From: Mytilus trossulus
Lineage: Eukaryota; Mollusca; Bivalvia; Mytilida; Mytilidae
DNA length: 64,000 nt
Direction of reading: 5' to 3'
Assembly: GCF_036588685.1 (NCBI RefSeq)
Contig: NC_086373.1
Span: 55,373,164-55,437,163, forward strand
The notes under the pieces were generated by a model that was not told the origin of the DNA, did no database searches, and saw only the letters and a list, made by a program, of their open reading frames with translations. A program made the position numbers and the translations under genes. Within the stretch, counting starts at the first letter, position 1. Each line of letters starts with the position of its first letter. This document shows, piece by piece, positions 10,806 through 22,300 of the stretch.

Positions 10806-11726
10806 AAAGCCTCGGTCACACCTTACCGGATAGCACAAACAGACGCCTGACGGATGAGAATAAAAGTTGTCCGTTAACAAAATTGTTATCCGTTGGGAGT
10901 CTGCTGATGTTCTGATCGAATAAAACGGACGTGTAACGAATATAACGAAAACACACCGGATATGCAACGTACGAGAAACGGAAACGTACCGGACATAACG
11001 GATGTCGAACGTACATCTAACGGACGAGTACCCCATAAAACGGCCACCTAACGGAAGCGTACCAGATAAACGGATGTACCAAGATATACAGAAAAATTAA
11101 TGACGACAATAATATTACATGTACATCGCATAAATATTCAAATTGTTTCTGTGTAACTGGTTTTGGTTTATTCTTCAAAATGCTGCCAAAGGGTAGTGTC
11201 TGGCATGAATAAGAGCTGCTTGATTGTGAAGACGTGCTTTTACTCTGAAATCGATTATGAATTATAAGAATTCATGAATCTTAAGAAATCTGACATACCA
11301 ATAATTGGCATTTCTGGCACGAAATTTTCAATTGGCATTCATGCGTTTCAGATCCGTTTTACTCCTTATACGTCCGGTAGAAGACCGTTTCTCCTCCGTT
11401 CAACATCCGTTTTATCCGTTAAACGTCCGGTAAAAGTCCGTAGGTGAATGTGTTTTCCAGACCTCCAACGGATGTATAGCTGACACGTAACGGATACAAA
11501 ACGGAACTAAACGGACGAGTACCGTACAAAACGGACGCCTAACGAACGTTCAACATTCATCTTATACGTTTGACGTCTGTTCAAAGTTTTGAACATGCTC
11601 AGATATTTTCACCGGACAGAACGGACGTCGACGGATAAAACGTACGTCTAATGGACATGAACGGGTTGAAAAAAGGTATCCGTTAGGCGTCCGTTCGAGC
11701 TATCCGCTAAGGTGTGACTGAGCCTA
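10806..11726. mobile_element. Foldback-type element built of ACGGA/TCCGT subrepeats
   Basis: The outer ends form an imperfect inverted repeat of about 45 bp: left AGCCTCGGTCACACCTTA, right the inverse of TAAGGTGTGACTGAGCCT. A candidate 7-bp target duplication AATGCAT lies at 10799-10805 and 11727-11733. Inside, both halves are packed with short ACGGACG/ACGGATA-like motifs, mostly as ACGGA on the left half and a mix of TCCGT and ACGGA on the right. There is no transposase frame; two short minus-strand frames arise from the subrepeats. Confidence 0.78.
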
Positions 11727-12615
11727 AATGCATGGATTCAAAATATTATAAATTTCAATCAAGCAAGGAATTACATGTGCTATCGATTGTTGATCTCTTT
11801 TGCTAATGTTAATATTATTAGCGACAAACTTTAAAATATATTTGTCAATGTGAACACGAGAGGTGTACTTTTAACTTTACAAGTACGTTAAGGGCAAATT
11901 TAAAGAATTTGCCAATAGGCATATACATTGTCACGTTGAAACACTTTTGATATAATGTCATTAGATGATCAAGTAGATACACACTTTCTAAATGCAAGGA
12001 ACATAGCGCTAGCCACCAAATTATATAACATGAAATGGTAAGTGGCTTTGATTTAAATATATACTCTTTACAAATTATCTAAAAAATTCACTTAATTTTA
12101 AAAATCGATACCAATGAAATAGGGGACTTATCATTTTTTTTTATCAGGGAAAGAGAGAGAGGCTGGTCAGAAAACAGAAGTGATCAAGTTAATTTTTGTA
12201 TGTGGAAAAGGAGGGGTTAATTTTTTTCATAAAGTCAAAGTGGGGGATCAATATTTTTTGGCATATGAGAATACCTACTCACATACCTCAATTCAAAAGA
12301 AAAAATGTCAAGAAAAACTGTACAACAGTCACATAAAATATATTTTACCACCATTTAAGTAAGACATCACATGACTTTGGTTATATAGAATGCTGTCATT
12401 TTGTGCCATTGTGTCCAATATACAAGGCATAGGTCATAACCCGAATAATCCAGTCGATATATATTTCCGTCCTACAATCACTATACTAAACAAGCATTAT
12501 TGCAAAGTTTGATTTAAAACAGGGAATTTGTTAAAAAGAAATTAACAATAATTAAGTACAAATTATTATGCTGAAAGCATAAACTATCCATATTAACGAT
12601 TATAGACTCAATGAT
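11727..12615. other. AT-rich spacer, no gene seen
   Basis: No open frame, RNA gene or terminal repeat that I can support is visible between the foldback element and the SINE. Confidence 0.5.
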
Positions 12616-12619
12616 TCGA

Positions 12620-12858
12620 TTTTGATGTTTGGTGTTTTAACGCCACTTTTAAACATCGCTTGTCGGATATTTCTTGACGGCCAGGTTTTATTGGTGGAGG
12701 AAGCTGAATAGTTAAACTAACAATATAAGTCAATCAAGATTGGTGTCAAGTGCACTCGCACGAGCGCGATTCAAACTCAAAACCTCAGTGTTGACTGGCT
12801 AGTAGTTATAGTAGTTACTACTTAGACCCCTAAGCCACTGAGGTCCCCAGACTCAATG
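12620..12858 (-). mobile_element. tRNA-derived SINE (molluscan V-SINE/RUDI-like)
   Basis: On the minus strand the element starts near 12858 with a tRNA-like head: A box TGGCTTAGGGG and a degenerate B box GAGTTTGAATC. It continues through a central segment with CTTGATTGACTTATATTGTT and CTCCACCAATAAAACCTGGC, and ends GTGGCGTTAAAACACCA. This organisation matches, from memory, the V-SINE-like RUDI family of molluscs; the exact family name is tentative. It has no coding capacity. Confidence 0.65.
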
Positions 12859-12971
12859 ACGGTTTCAATAAGATCTAACGAAGCATTTGAGTTTTCGCAG
12901 CATTCAAGAGCATACAATAGAACCTTTCTAGGAAATATTGTATTATTACTGTTTCAAAAAGTTTATTTTTA

Positions 12972-14115
12972 ATGTATATTTTTTGTTTGAGCTTCTTAGA
13001 AAACTTAGAAAACTACAATTGCATGAACTTACGAAGATCAAACAGGAAACTGGCTCGGACGTCGCCGAGTATAAAAAGGTCCGAAACAGACGTCACCATG
13101 AACACGGTGTCGTCTGATATGGCAGGTGTCATTTGGGTTTTTGATGACACAGTAAACACTGTCGCATTTCAAAATATGAGACCAAAGGCTGCAAAACTTG
13201 TGCTACTTTAATTACAGATGCTGAATTCACTAGCAATTTGACCAAGAAGTCATATTTTACCAGAAATTACGATGATCTGAATTGTAAATCGATAAATGTC
13301 GTCTACAGATTATAGTGCAACCTTTGCGGATTGGCATACGTCGGTGAAACGAGCGGAATGACAGTTCGCATTATCGAAAAGATATATACCATAGCTCTAA
13401 CCATCATAATCTTTCAACGACTCTCCGTAGACAAAAAGAAGACTACTGGATTAGACAATTAGGAACTACAACACCTTATGGCTGCAATGACAAAATTGAT
13501 GGTGTAAGTATTCTATCTAGTTTTTCGTGTAACTCGTTGAATGTGATGAATATTTTCAACTCGACTCCTTGACGTAGACGCAGTCATGGTCATCGTCAGT
13601 ATACATCAACTTCTCTGCATGATGTCTCTATTAATGACTTGCTGCCATTCATACAAAAGCCGTTAGGTATTCACCACATTCGCACGAATCTTTATTCATT
13701 ACCCCTTTCAAAACTTTATTCTCTGTTCAATTTATGTTTGGAATCCAGAATAACAAACCCTCATTCAAACCAATGCATACTTCAAGCTATAATTTCGGAT
13801 ATTGCAAGTCATAGACTTTTCAAGCCAGTTTGCATTGGAAAAGATGAAAAAGAGAAAAAATCTTTTCTAAATATTTCCTTTGCCAACAAAGGTCTCAATG
13901 GCGTCAACCTAGGCAATATCCTTCATCATAAATTAGTTCAATCGAATATACCTCCTTATTTCAAAGACCAGTCTGTACCAATAATTTCTTATACCTATAC
14001 CAAACCTATTGCAACTACAATTTTCAATTACAAACGCGTTTTGCAGGATCTCGATATTGACGACTTCAAATCTAAACCTCCTGATTGCACTTGTGCTAAC
14101 TCCCAATTCACATAA
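12972..14115 (+). mobile_element. Penelope-like retroelement, N-terminal GIY-YIG half (broken copy)
   Basis: Plus-strand pieces join into the N-terminal region of a Penelope-like protein. They are: a leader (12972-13211, ARTSPSIKRSETDV and AFQNMRPKAAKL); a GIY-YIG endonuclease-like block (about 13220-13380) with Cys-x2-Cys and the GLAYVGETSG motif; LSTTLRRQKEDYWIRQLG (13405-13470); and an open 158-codon part (13639-14115, NISFANKGLNGVNLGNILHH). Stops (TAG near 13313, TGA at 13570) and frameshifts break it. It ends where the retained half at 1-1449 would continue. An N-terminal GIY-YIG suggests the permuted Naiad-type organisation. Confidence 0.72.
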
Positions 14116-14835
14116 AAAGTTAGGTTTTTTCAACGTTAAAGATATATAAATCGAATAGGAAGAAACATGAAATAAACATGTACTAAGTACACGAAAATTA
14201 CACGAAACATATCATTTATATGTTGATCTCAATACCATTCTTTCTTATTACAACTTCTATGTTTGTGTTTTAAGACCACGCTATTGTTTTAAAGTTGGAC
14301 TAGCAACTCTAGGAATGAAAAGAAATTTGAGGATATGTATTTTTTTTTTTTTTTTAATTACTCATTATTTTGAACTGTTGCACACATTTTCGAGCAATGG
14401 TTTCAGAAATATATATTTAAAAATCAAATGATGACTATATTTTTGGGTTCATTATTTCACCAGTTAAAGAATAAGTGGTCAAAAAATTACCAAAAAGGAG
14501 CACATATGTGTTAGTGTATTGATATCTTTGAAACTGTATCACAATGGAAAGACTAGGGTTGATTTTTAAATCCACTCATTCAAACTTCCGTGTTTTGTTT
14601 TGTTTGTGCAAATGCCATTCTCCCCAGCAAAATTGAAGACCTTTAATTGAAATATCAAATATTCGTTTTCTTAATTTATATCTATGTAATAATTTAATAA
14701 ATGAATTTTATCTGTTTACAAATGAGTTTGGAACGTACACAGCTTTCATAGTCTATGTACATCTATCCCCAGATATTTTATGATTTTAACGCTTTAAGTC
14801 GGGTTGGAAATTTTCTCATCCTTTTAGGGGTTAAG
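14116..14835 (+). repeat. Duplicated non-coding segment, copy 2 (first block)
   Basis: Begins AAAAAGTTAGGTTTTTTCAACG directly after the Penelope-like fragment and matches about 9808-10400. The pair diverges by scattered substitutions and small indels, so the duplication is not recent. Confidence 0.78.
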
Positions 14836-16154
14836 AAATGTTATTGTGTCTCACCACTGGCCCAGGGCTAATTGGTAGCAGGATTTTACTAGCCCTGTTG
14901 GAAGAACTAGTAGCCCAACAAAACTGACCTGCTAGCCCTAGTATGCCTTACAAATTCAGAGTTTGCTGCAATAACAATAAATTCTATAAAGTCAACAATT
15001 TGTATCATTGCAAAGTAGATTTTAGCAAATTGGATACCCAAAACTTATGTTAGCAACCAATATCGCATTACTGGCCATAGCAGATACATTAAATTAATTG
15101 ATAATTGAATATTCACTGTCTTGACCACTGCTATACATGGGTATATAAAAATATTAGAGGTTTTTTTTTATCAGATACATCAACATGTTTGTGTATAATA
15201 ATTATCAGCTGGTCAATTATGTAATACTTATACTTGTTTTCAGTTTTAAAATTCTATTTATTAAAATAAATTAAATGACCTCAAATATTTATGTGAATAA
15301 ATATCACTATCCATAGTTTTGGTCTTTTATAATTGTTTCATAAATGACGTACAGCAATGTCCATATTTTCATTTATCACAGGTAAGCTAATTGTGGGCTA
15401 TAAATATATTACAATCTGAGCACAGTCTCTAAACTGAAATTGTATTTGTTATAAATTTTATTTCTTTCAAAATCCAATTCATTTGCATATCAATGATTGA
15501 TGAAAATTTATTGCATCAAGTTTAAGTTTTTTGAAGTCTGTTAATGTTTAGGTCATGGTTCTGGAGGCTTCTTCACAGTATGTAAACAAAAACAAAATGG
15601 CGTCCATAACATGTGCACATGTTGTAAAAGTTATATTTGACAAAAGTCAGGTTTTTGCTGTCAACAAGGATTCACATGTTAATGGCAATACATTATTTAG
15701 AAGGAGGTACAATCAGGTTGCATAAGCAATGTACAGTACCCCCTGTACCGATACATCTATACTGAAAGTACGGGATCCACCAAGAGTTATTTGTTCTATT
15801 TTAAAACTTGTACAAATCAGTTCAAATTCTGGGAATCCCGGATGATGTGGTCGAATCTGATAGGCTTAGATAGAAAAGTGATGAGGGGATTTCCCCCTTT
15901 TTTTTTTTTAGAAACGCCAAGAATTTCTTGATACTAGTCCGTTGGGCATATTGGGTTACAAGTTTTGGTTGCCAGAGGCCTAAATGCTGTAAAAAGTAAA
16001 ATCACAAAAATACTGAACTTAGAGGAAAATCAATTCGGAAAGTCCAAAGTCACATGGCAGAATCAAATAACAAAACGTATAAAAAAGAATGGACAAGAAT
16101 CCCGGGCGTCGGGCTAGTGGATTTTTTAACCACTGGCTTTTGGATAATGAACCA
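14836..16154. other. Insertion of about 1.3 kb within duplicated copy 2
   Basis: The copy at 9.8-10.7 kb lacks this stretch. It is AT-rich and holds no open frame I can support. Its ends carry related CTAGCCC/GGGCTA-rich sequence (14870-14940 and 16105-16130), which may be its borders, but no clean terminal inverted repeat could be drawn. Confidence 0.5.
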
Positions 16155-16490
16155 TAACATATGAGTAATCCGATTCACTTATCTTGGGAGATTAGGAATC
16201 CTGCTGGTGCTGCACTTTTAAAGGTTTGAAAATGACCGTTATTGAACGCTGACTTCAATATCATTATCAATTTACATACTTGACAGACATACACACTTTC
16301 ATATTGTATGACCCCCCCCCCCCTCAACCCCCGGCAAAAGAAAGTTGTTGATGTCACTCCACAGCTGTGTGATATTTGTGATTAATTACCCCCTCCCATC
16401 CCCAATAAAATAAAACGACACCTCAGCTGATAACTAGTGACTGTTCCATTAATTGTTTTTTGATATTATGATGTTCACACACCTAGTTTT
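16155..16490 (+). repeat. Duplicated non-coding segment, copy 2 (second block)
   Basis: Matches 10415-10745, including ATGAGTAATCCGATTCA and the run of C near 16310. It carries a short minus-strand open frame that I do not regard as a gene. Confidence 0.78.
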
Positions 16491-16494
16491 GTCG

Positions 16495-16660
16495 TTTATT
16501 GATGTGGTTGATAAGTGTTTCTCTTTATAGGTTGCAATTCAATGGGAGCCAATGCTCCGGTTTGGAGGTCGTACTTTGACTTATAATTGTCTACTTTTAC
16601 AATTTGCATTTTGGATGGATGGTTGTCTCATTTGTACTCATATCACATCTTCTTATAACT
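16495..16660 (+). repeat. Mussel-type dispersed repeat (GTTGTCTCATTGGCA family)
   Basis: The end TGGATGGTTGTCTCATTTG followed by ATATCACATCTTCTTATA is one member of a family seen many times in this window: plus at about 25250-25375, 32420-32665, 45370-45625 and 63340-63425; minus at about 48715-48840, 49200-49310, 50005-50120, 53020-53085 and 60915-61080. From memory this is abundant in Mytilus. A poly-A tract lies at 16915-16940. Confidence 0.7.
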
Positions 16661-16909
16661 ATAATAGGTAAACATGTCAAAAATAGGGGTCCAGTTGTCA
16701 ATATTGTGTAATCATCTCAATCACTTTAGAAACAAACAAATATATCAACAAAGATAAACCAAATGGCATACAGTCAAAGGATATACGCAACAATGAAACA
16801 GAAAAACACACAAACATACCAAAGAACAACACGACAATGGCGGGATATGCAAGTATGAGCTACGCTTAAATGATATCACCAAGAATGGACCAAAGAGTAA
16901 AACGTTAAT

Positions 16910-16940
<31 letters not shown>

Positions 16941-17439
16941 CCACCACAACACGTAATCAAGATGATAAACAACGTCAGTACATATTGAATCTTAACAGCA
17001 AGACCATCATGTATTATTTGTGAAGTTCATACAGAACATTTATCAAATAGGTCTTTGTATTTTCTGATGCACTTTTAGAAAAAGGACAAGACGTTCTTTG
17101 GCATAACCCTGGTTCATCAATATTTCCAATGTTCCCAATTATATATCTCATTCAAGCCAATAGAATTTACAGCGTAAGGTAATCAATGATACCCGATATG
17201 GGAATGTGTTGAAGTGACAAAAACCCGACCAAAGAGTAGAAAGCAGCACAAACACAGAAGCGGGTTTCAGCAGGCCATCACAAAAATGTGTTCTAATTCA
17301 ACGTAAATGTATGGTTATGTATACAAAACGTTATAAGAGAGAACTATTGTTCTATACATGTCACACGTTTATTTATTCGTTGAAATGAAAGTAAACGTAC
17401 TTTTATTTTCAGTTTTTTTTTTTAAATAACTACAAATAA

Positions 17440-17900
17440 CATTGTTAATGCCCCCGCCGTTGGCAACAAGGGGATGATGTGTTACCCTTGACCGTTGGTC
17501 CGTCTATCAATCCGTTCTTCCGTCTGTCTGTTCCATTTTTGTTTATGCACTCTCACTAAAGTTTCTCTGAAATTCAAACACAATGCTCAGAACCAAAACT
17601 CGTAGACAGAGTTCGAATTTAGGCAGTGAGTTACCTACCGTTCAAGCGTATGCTTCTTTATAAATTGTAAAGTTAAGTCAGTGTTGGTTTCCACGCTCTA
17701 ACTTTAATTTATCTCATACCTTATGCTAAGAATCGCAACTCGAAGACGAAGATGGAATTTTAATTGTAATTCATTCACTGTAGATTGTTTTACTCCTTTT
17801 TAACTTTGAAAATGCAAAGTTTTAGTAGGAACATACGTGTCATCAAACACATTCTTCTTTTATTTTGTTAATGTGACTTTTTTGTATCTTATAAACACGT
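17440..17900 (+). repeat. Bivalve-type dispersed repeat fragment
   Basis: Starts TGCCCCCGCCGTTGGCAAC and continues with TGTTTATGCACTCTCACTAA and ACAATGCTCAGAACC, sequence I associate with common bivalve interspersed repeats. There is no open frame. The flanks 16660-17440 and 17900-18570 hold no gene I can support. Confidence 0.5.
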
Positions 17901-18571
17901 TTATAAAAAACGACACTTTCCAAGTTTTGTTTGACAGATATAGATTTTCGAGGATTTTAAAATAACCTTTTAACACTTTACACATAAAAATAGATTTTTT
18001 TTTATCTGATATTTCTTCTGTTCCACTAATATTGGATTTGAGTCTAGAATAAATAAACGTTCAAAAGCAAATGCATATGCTTATCCAGAATATATATCAG
18101 TGTGAATGTCCTCTGTTTATTATGATTTGTGCAAGGAAATCACATGCCTTCGGACAAATAATAATCATTTTACTCGTTCGAAAAGAATAACCGTATCACA
18201 ACACATAACTACTTGCGAACAAAGGTTTAATGTAATGTCTATAACATTAAATTCAAATATACATTGAATTTCGTTCCAATGTCCGTTTAAATCTACCTCT
18301 TCAGACAAAGTTTAAATCTACATCTTCAGACAAAGTAGATCATATGTGGATTATTGATAAGCAATTATTGTTATATCATTTAGGTCATACGGCTTCTCAC
18401 TAATCGTTTATTTTTATTTTAACTTACTTGCTTAGAACTCTTCGCCATTGCATTTAAAGCAAAATAAGTAATCAATGTTTTGAGACAGGGAACCACTTCC
18501 GCTTGTCTGTCACCTGTTTTTGTCATTAAAAGATGCAAATAAGTGTAATAATGTAATAGATTTCGATATTT

Positions 18572-18577
18572 TTTATT
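18572..18577 (-). promoter_or_regulatory. Polyadenylation signal AATAAA, NXPE gene 1
   Basis: AATAAA on the minus strand 45 nt past the stop codon of the PC-esterase exon, in the expected place for 3' end processing. Confidence 0.5.
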
Positions 18578-18621
18578 TTAATTTTAATAGATATAGAAGG
18601 ATAGTATAAAAGTTAAAAAAT

Positions 18622-19397
18622 TTAACAAATATATGACAGTAATTCATGTATCATTTGATGTCTTAAACTATTCGAAGGATGCATTTCGTAGCTTTCTGAA
18701 GCAACTGTGATATCCCATTGGTTTAAATACACAATCTTATGTTTAATATTGTCAAAAATTTTGAATATAATTCTATCCTGTAAATATCTCACAAAGTCAT
18801 ATGGGACACCGTCAGTATATTGTAAGTTATGTGGGCCTTTGATGAATATCTTTGCGTCAGGCACACGGTCCAATAATTCAACTATAGACTCTTTAGCGTT
18901 CATTACATGTTCTTTATAAACTGACAATGGAACAAACCCTATATGAACATACCAATGCAGTACTACAATCGGATTTTTAGAACGTAGTTCGTTGAGGTGA
19001 TATCTTGCAGGCTTAAAATAATTTATTGTCGCATTAGATGTATAAGCAAAAAATGGGAACTCGTGGGCAGCCCATGTAACAGTAATGTTGTCTCTTGTAC
19101 TTTTACTGAAAGCTTTGATTGGATGATGAGGATGGAATGTCAGTTTTATTGAGTATGTCAGATTCAAAATCTCAGCAATTGTCATAAGCCAGTGTCGCAC
19201 TGTGGAATCTCCAACCATGTATATCTCCCTGTTCTTAAGACAGGATACATATCTGTTGTAACTTGGTTCAACATTGTTTTGGCATAAGAGATTATGCCAT
19301 GTTTCATTATAAATATATCCAACTGGGGACGAAATGTTCCATGTGACTGAAGGATTTATTTGTCTACACAAGTACTCTGGGTGATCTATGAATTTAT
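18622..19397 (-). CDS. NXPE gene 1, exon 4 (PC-esterase domain, stop codon)
   Basis: The acceptor TTGCAG precedes the first base at 19397. The exon supplies 258 codons including the stop. It has SPVGYIYNETWHNLLC, the SGNH-type block I MVGDSTVRHW, WAAHEFPFF, and a final Cys (SYIC). Potential N-glycosylation sites occur at NISS and NETW. Confidence 0.9.
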
Positions 19398-22300
19398 CTG
19401 CAATAAAGTTATATATATATTATATATATATTTAACAAGCTGAAAAAGATAAATACCCAGACATAGAAACCCAATGAATGACAAGAGGTTAACACCACGA
19501 AACATTGAAATAATGAAGCAGAGTAAATATAGTTTCGAATCACAAATCTTCACGGGAATGACAATACCACTCATAATCTTACGTACGCTTACAAAGAATA
19601 TGGTACCGAGGCAAACAGAAACAACCTCTCTTTATTCTTATTTGTCTTGACCAGAAATCCTTTTAATTTTCTGATAAAGAATACCGTATTTGAAGAGAAG
19701 AATAAGTAAACACGTATAAAAAAAAATGATGAGAGTGATAATTACAAAATTCTAAATACAAACGGACGATTTGAATTAAGTTTACTATTACACACAACTC
19801 AAGTATCCCTTTAAGACTAAGGTATATATAATTATTTAAAACTGACATATTATGGGGTTGGTATGAACATAACCAATTGATTTTGAAACGATCTGCGACT
19901 GGTTACCTTTTTCTGTAGTTGGACATGCTTGTACCAAGTCAGATAAGAGCAAGCTAAAGAAGTAAAATCAAGTTTTCAATCGGTACAATATTTTTTTGAG
20001 GGTCGGGGGATTATCTGCTTAACATTTTCTCTAGACAACAAAATAGTAAACTTTCCTCTCAAATTACTACATTTATATGTAAGATTTTATTAATCTTGGA
20101 TGCTTTTACTTTACCGAGAACCAGGATTTACACCCACAGAAAAGGTGACCTTTTAAAAAATTATATAATCAAAACTCGGTAATTAATTGATAGTCTATTC
20201 GATTGTTTTATAACTTATGCAGATGGAACATGCATGGATGAAAACGAATCAATTGATTTTGGGACAATTGATCAAAGATGGTTCCAGCTTTCTATTTGTG
20301 AACTTACCGTGTTTGCTTTGGTCTTAACGGTTTGTATCCTACTTAAGAAAAGTGATTGTCACTTTATTTACTTTTTTTACTCCAGAAATGCAGTAGACAA
20401 TAAACAGTTGGGGAGTTAAATACACATCATAAAGCGAAGAGACGGACATGAAAACTTAACAATAGAGCAATGAAAATCTTACACAACCATGTTGTTTTCA
20501 AAATTTTGCTTAAAAAACTTAACTTAACTTAAAAGCCATTTATTTTACAGATTAATTGATCAAATAATGCTCAAATTAAGTACTGGGTTGAGTAATTTGT
20601 AAGAAACCAATTTCTGTGCATGAGATACTTTAATACTTACCACCATGTACTTCAACTTTAATTTCCTTTATAATTTTATTACTGGTAGAACTGAAAGTAT
20701 GAAAACAACATTTTGGGTTTTATGCTTGAAAAGAAACCCGTATATAAATGTATATGTCAAAGCGTCACCAATTGCAAATCTTAAAAGACTTCATTATGTC
20801 ATATTCATATTGTCAATCAAATCAAACACATTATGTATCTCTTAAATATATTTAATATCAAGGAAACAAGAAATGCCTAGCTATAAATGAACGAGATCAA
20901 GTTAAATTGAAGATTGTTTTTGCATTTGCATTACTCGCAATACATGCAAACAATTGTTTCCTGTTCCTGTTCATAATGCATTATGTATGTCCTTTTAAAT
21001 GTCAAATTCTCCCCACAGTAATATTTTCTGATATTCGACACCTTGAACTGACGTCACAAATATTGAAATCAGATTTGAGAGACAATACAAAGGTTAACAA
21101 TTTATTTGAACTATTAAATTAACCAAGCTTCTGACACTAAAATATATATCAGTGCACATGCAACTTATTTAGTGTAAAACTATTATAACCAGTTTGAAAA
21201 AAGCATTATAATTATGCATAACCACAATTTAAACATCGACAGGGTATACATGTACGTGTTCTTATAATTGTAAAAATACCTTACTTAAGAGCATGAAGAA
21301 TAAAATGTTTCTTTTTTAAAATTTCTTGGGGTGTACAAGCGTTGACTGAAGTTCATTCTAAAAATGTAGGCACAGTCAATGCGTTTACAACTATATGAAA
21401 TTACTTATAGAAGCAGTCATAACACAAAATTACATTGGTTTGATATGAACATGAAAATATGTATAATTTGTGAATTTCCCTTTGTTTCAATAATTCTTCA
21501 CAATTCTTAACCAAATGTCCGAACCAACTGTTTGTTTCTTTAATACATTACGTTATTTGTGATTCAGAAATCCCCTACTTATTAATTAGCCAATTAAACA
21601 TAGTTTAAATTTATGAGAATCTAAAAATATGGTTGTATTATTACCTTAGCTGTATTTGGCAAAACTTTTATGGCTTTTTGGTCCTCAATGCTCTTCAACT
21701 TTGTACTATATTTAGCCTTTTAAACTTTTTTTATTCGAGAGTCACTTGTTAGTCTTTTATATATGAAACGTATGTCCGGCGTTAATATGAAATTTTGATT
21801 CTGGTATTTATGATGAGTTTAATATATGGGAAATTATCAGCAAAAGCAAAACAAGGAAAATATAAGCAATGTGAGTTACTTTAAGAAACACAATGATTCT
21901 AATAAAACTTATTTTTATTATTGTTGGCTAAATTGCTGTCTCCTTGACTCATCAAATAGAATACCGTTACGAAGGTCTTACGTGGATGCTAATGATAACT
22001 ATCTCAACCTTGAACAGTAAGGGTTTTTAAACTAATTATTTTTCATCAACAAGCAGCAATCGCTTCAAAAATTTCTATGCAACGACAAGAAGATCAATCA
22101 TGTAACGAAATAGGTATCTCAAATGTATTACCTTATGAAGTTCCTCTGTGTTGTTGTAAATGTAGACCTGTTCGTATCTCCAATTATGGAATACCAGTCT
22201 GAACAATAAAACCCAGGTGTATCTGGTAATGAACAAAACCATCTCATTCCATAATTCTTTGATGTAAAGTCACAGATGCCGTGTTTTGTCCGTGTGTGAA

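Noticed and set aside
13570-13572. In-frame TGA in the Penelope-like fragment as a possible selenocysteine codon (known in some Naiad elements)
   Set aside because: The copy also has a TAG and frameshifts, and the TGA falls in an Arg-rich segment where a CGA to TGA change explains it better.
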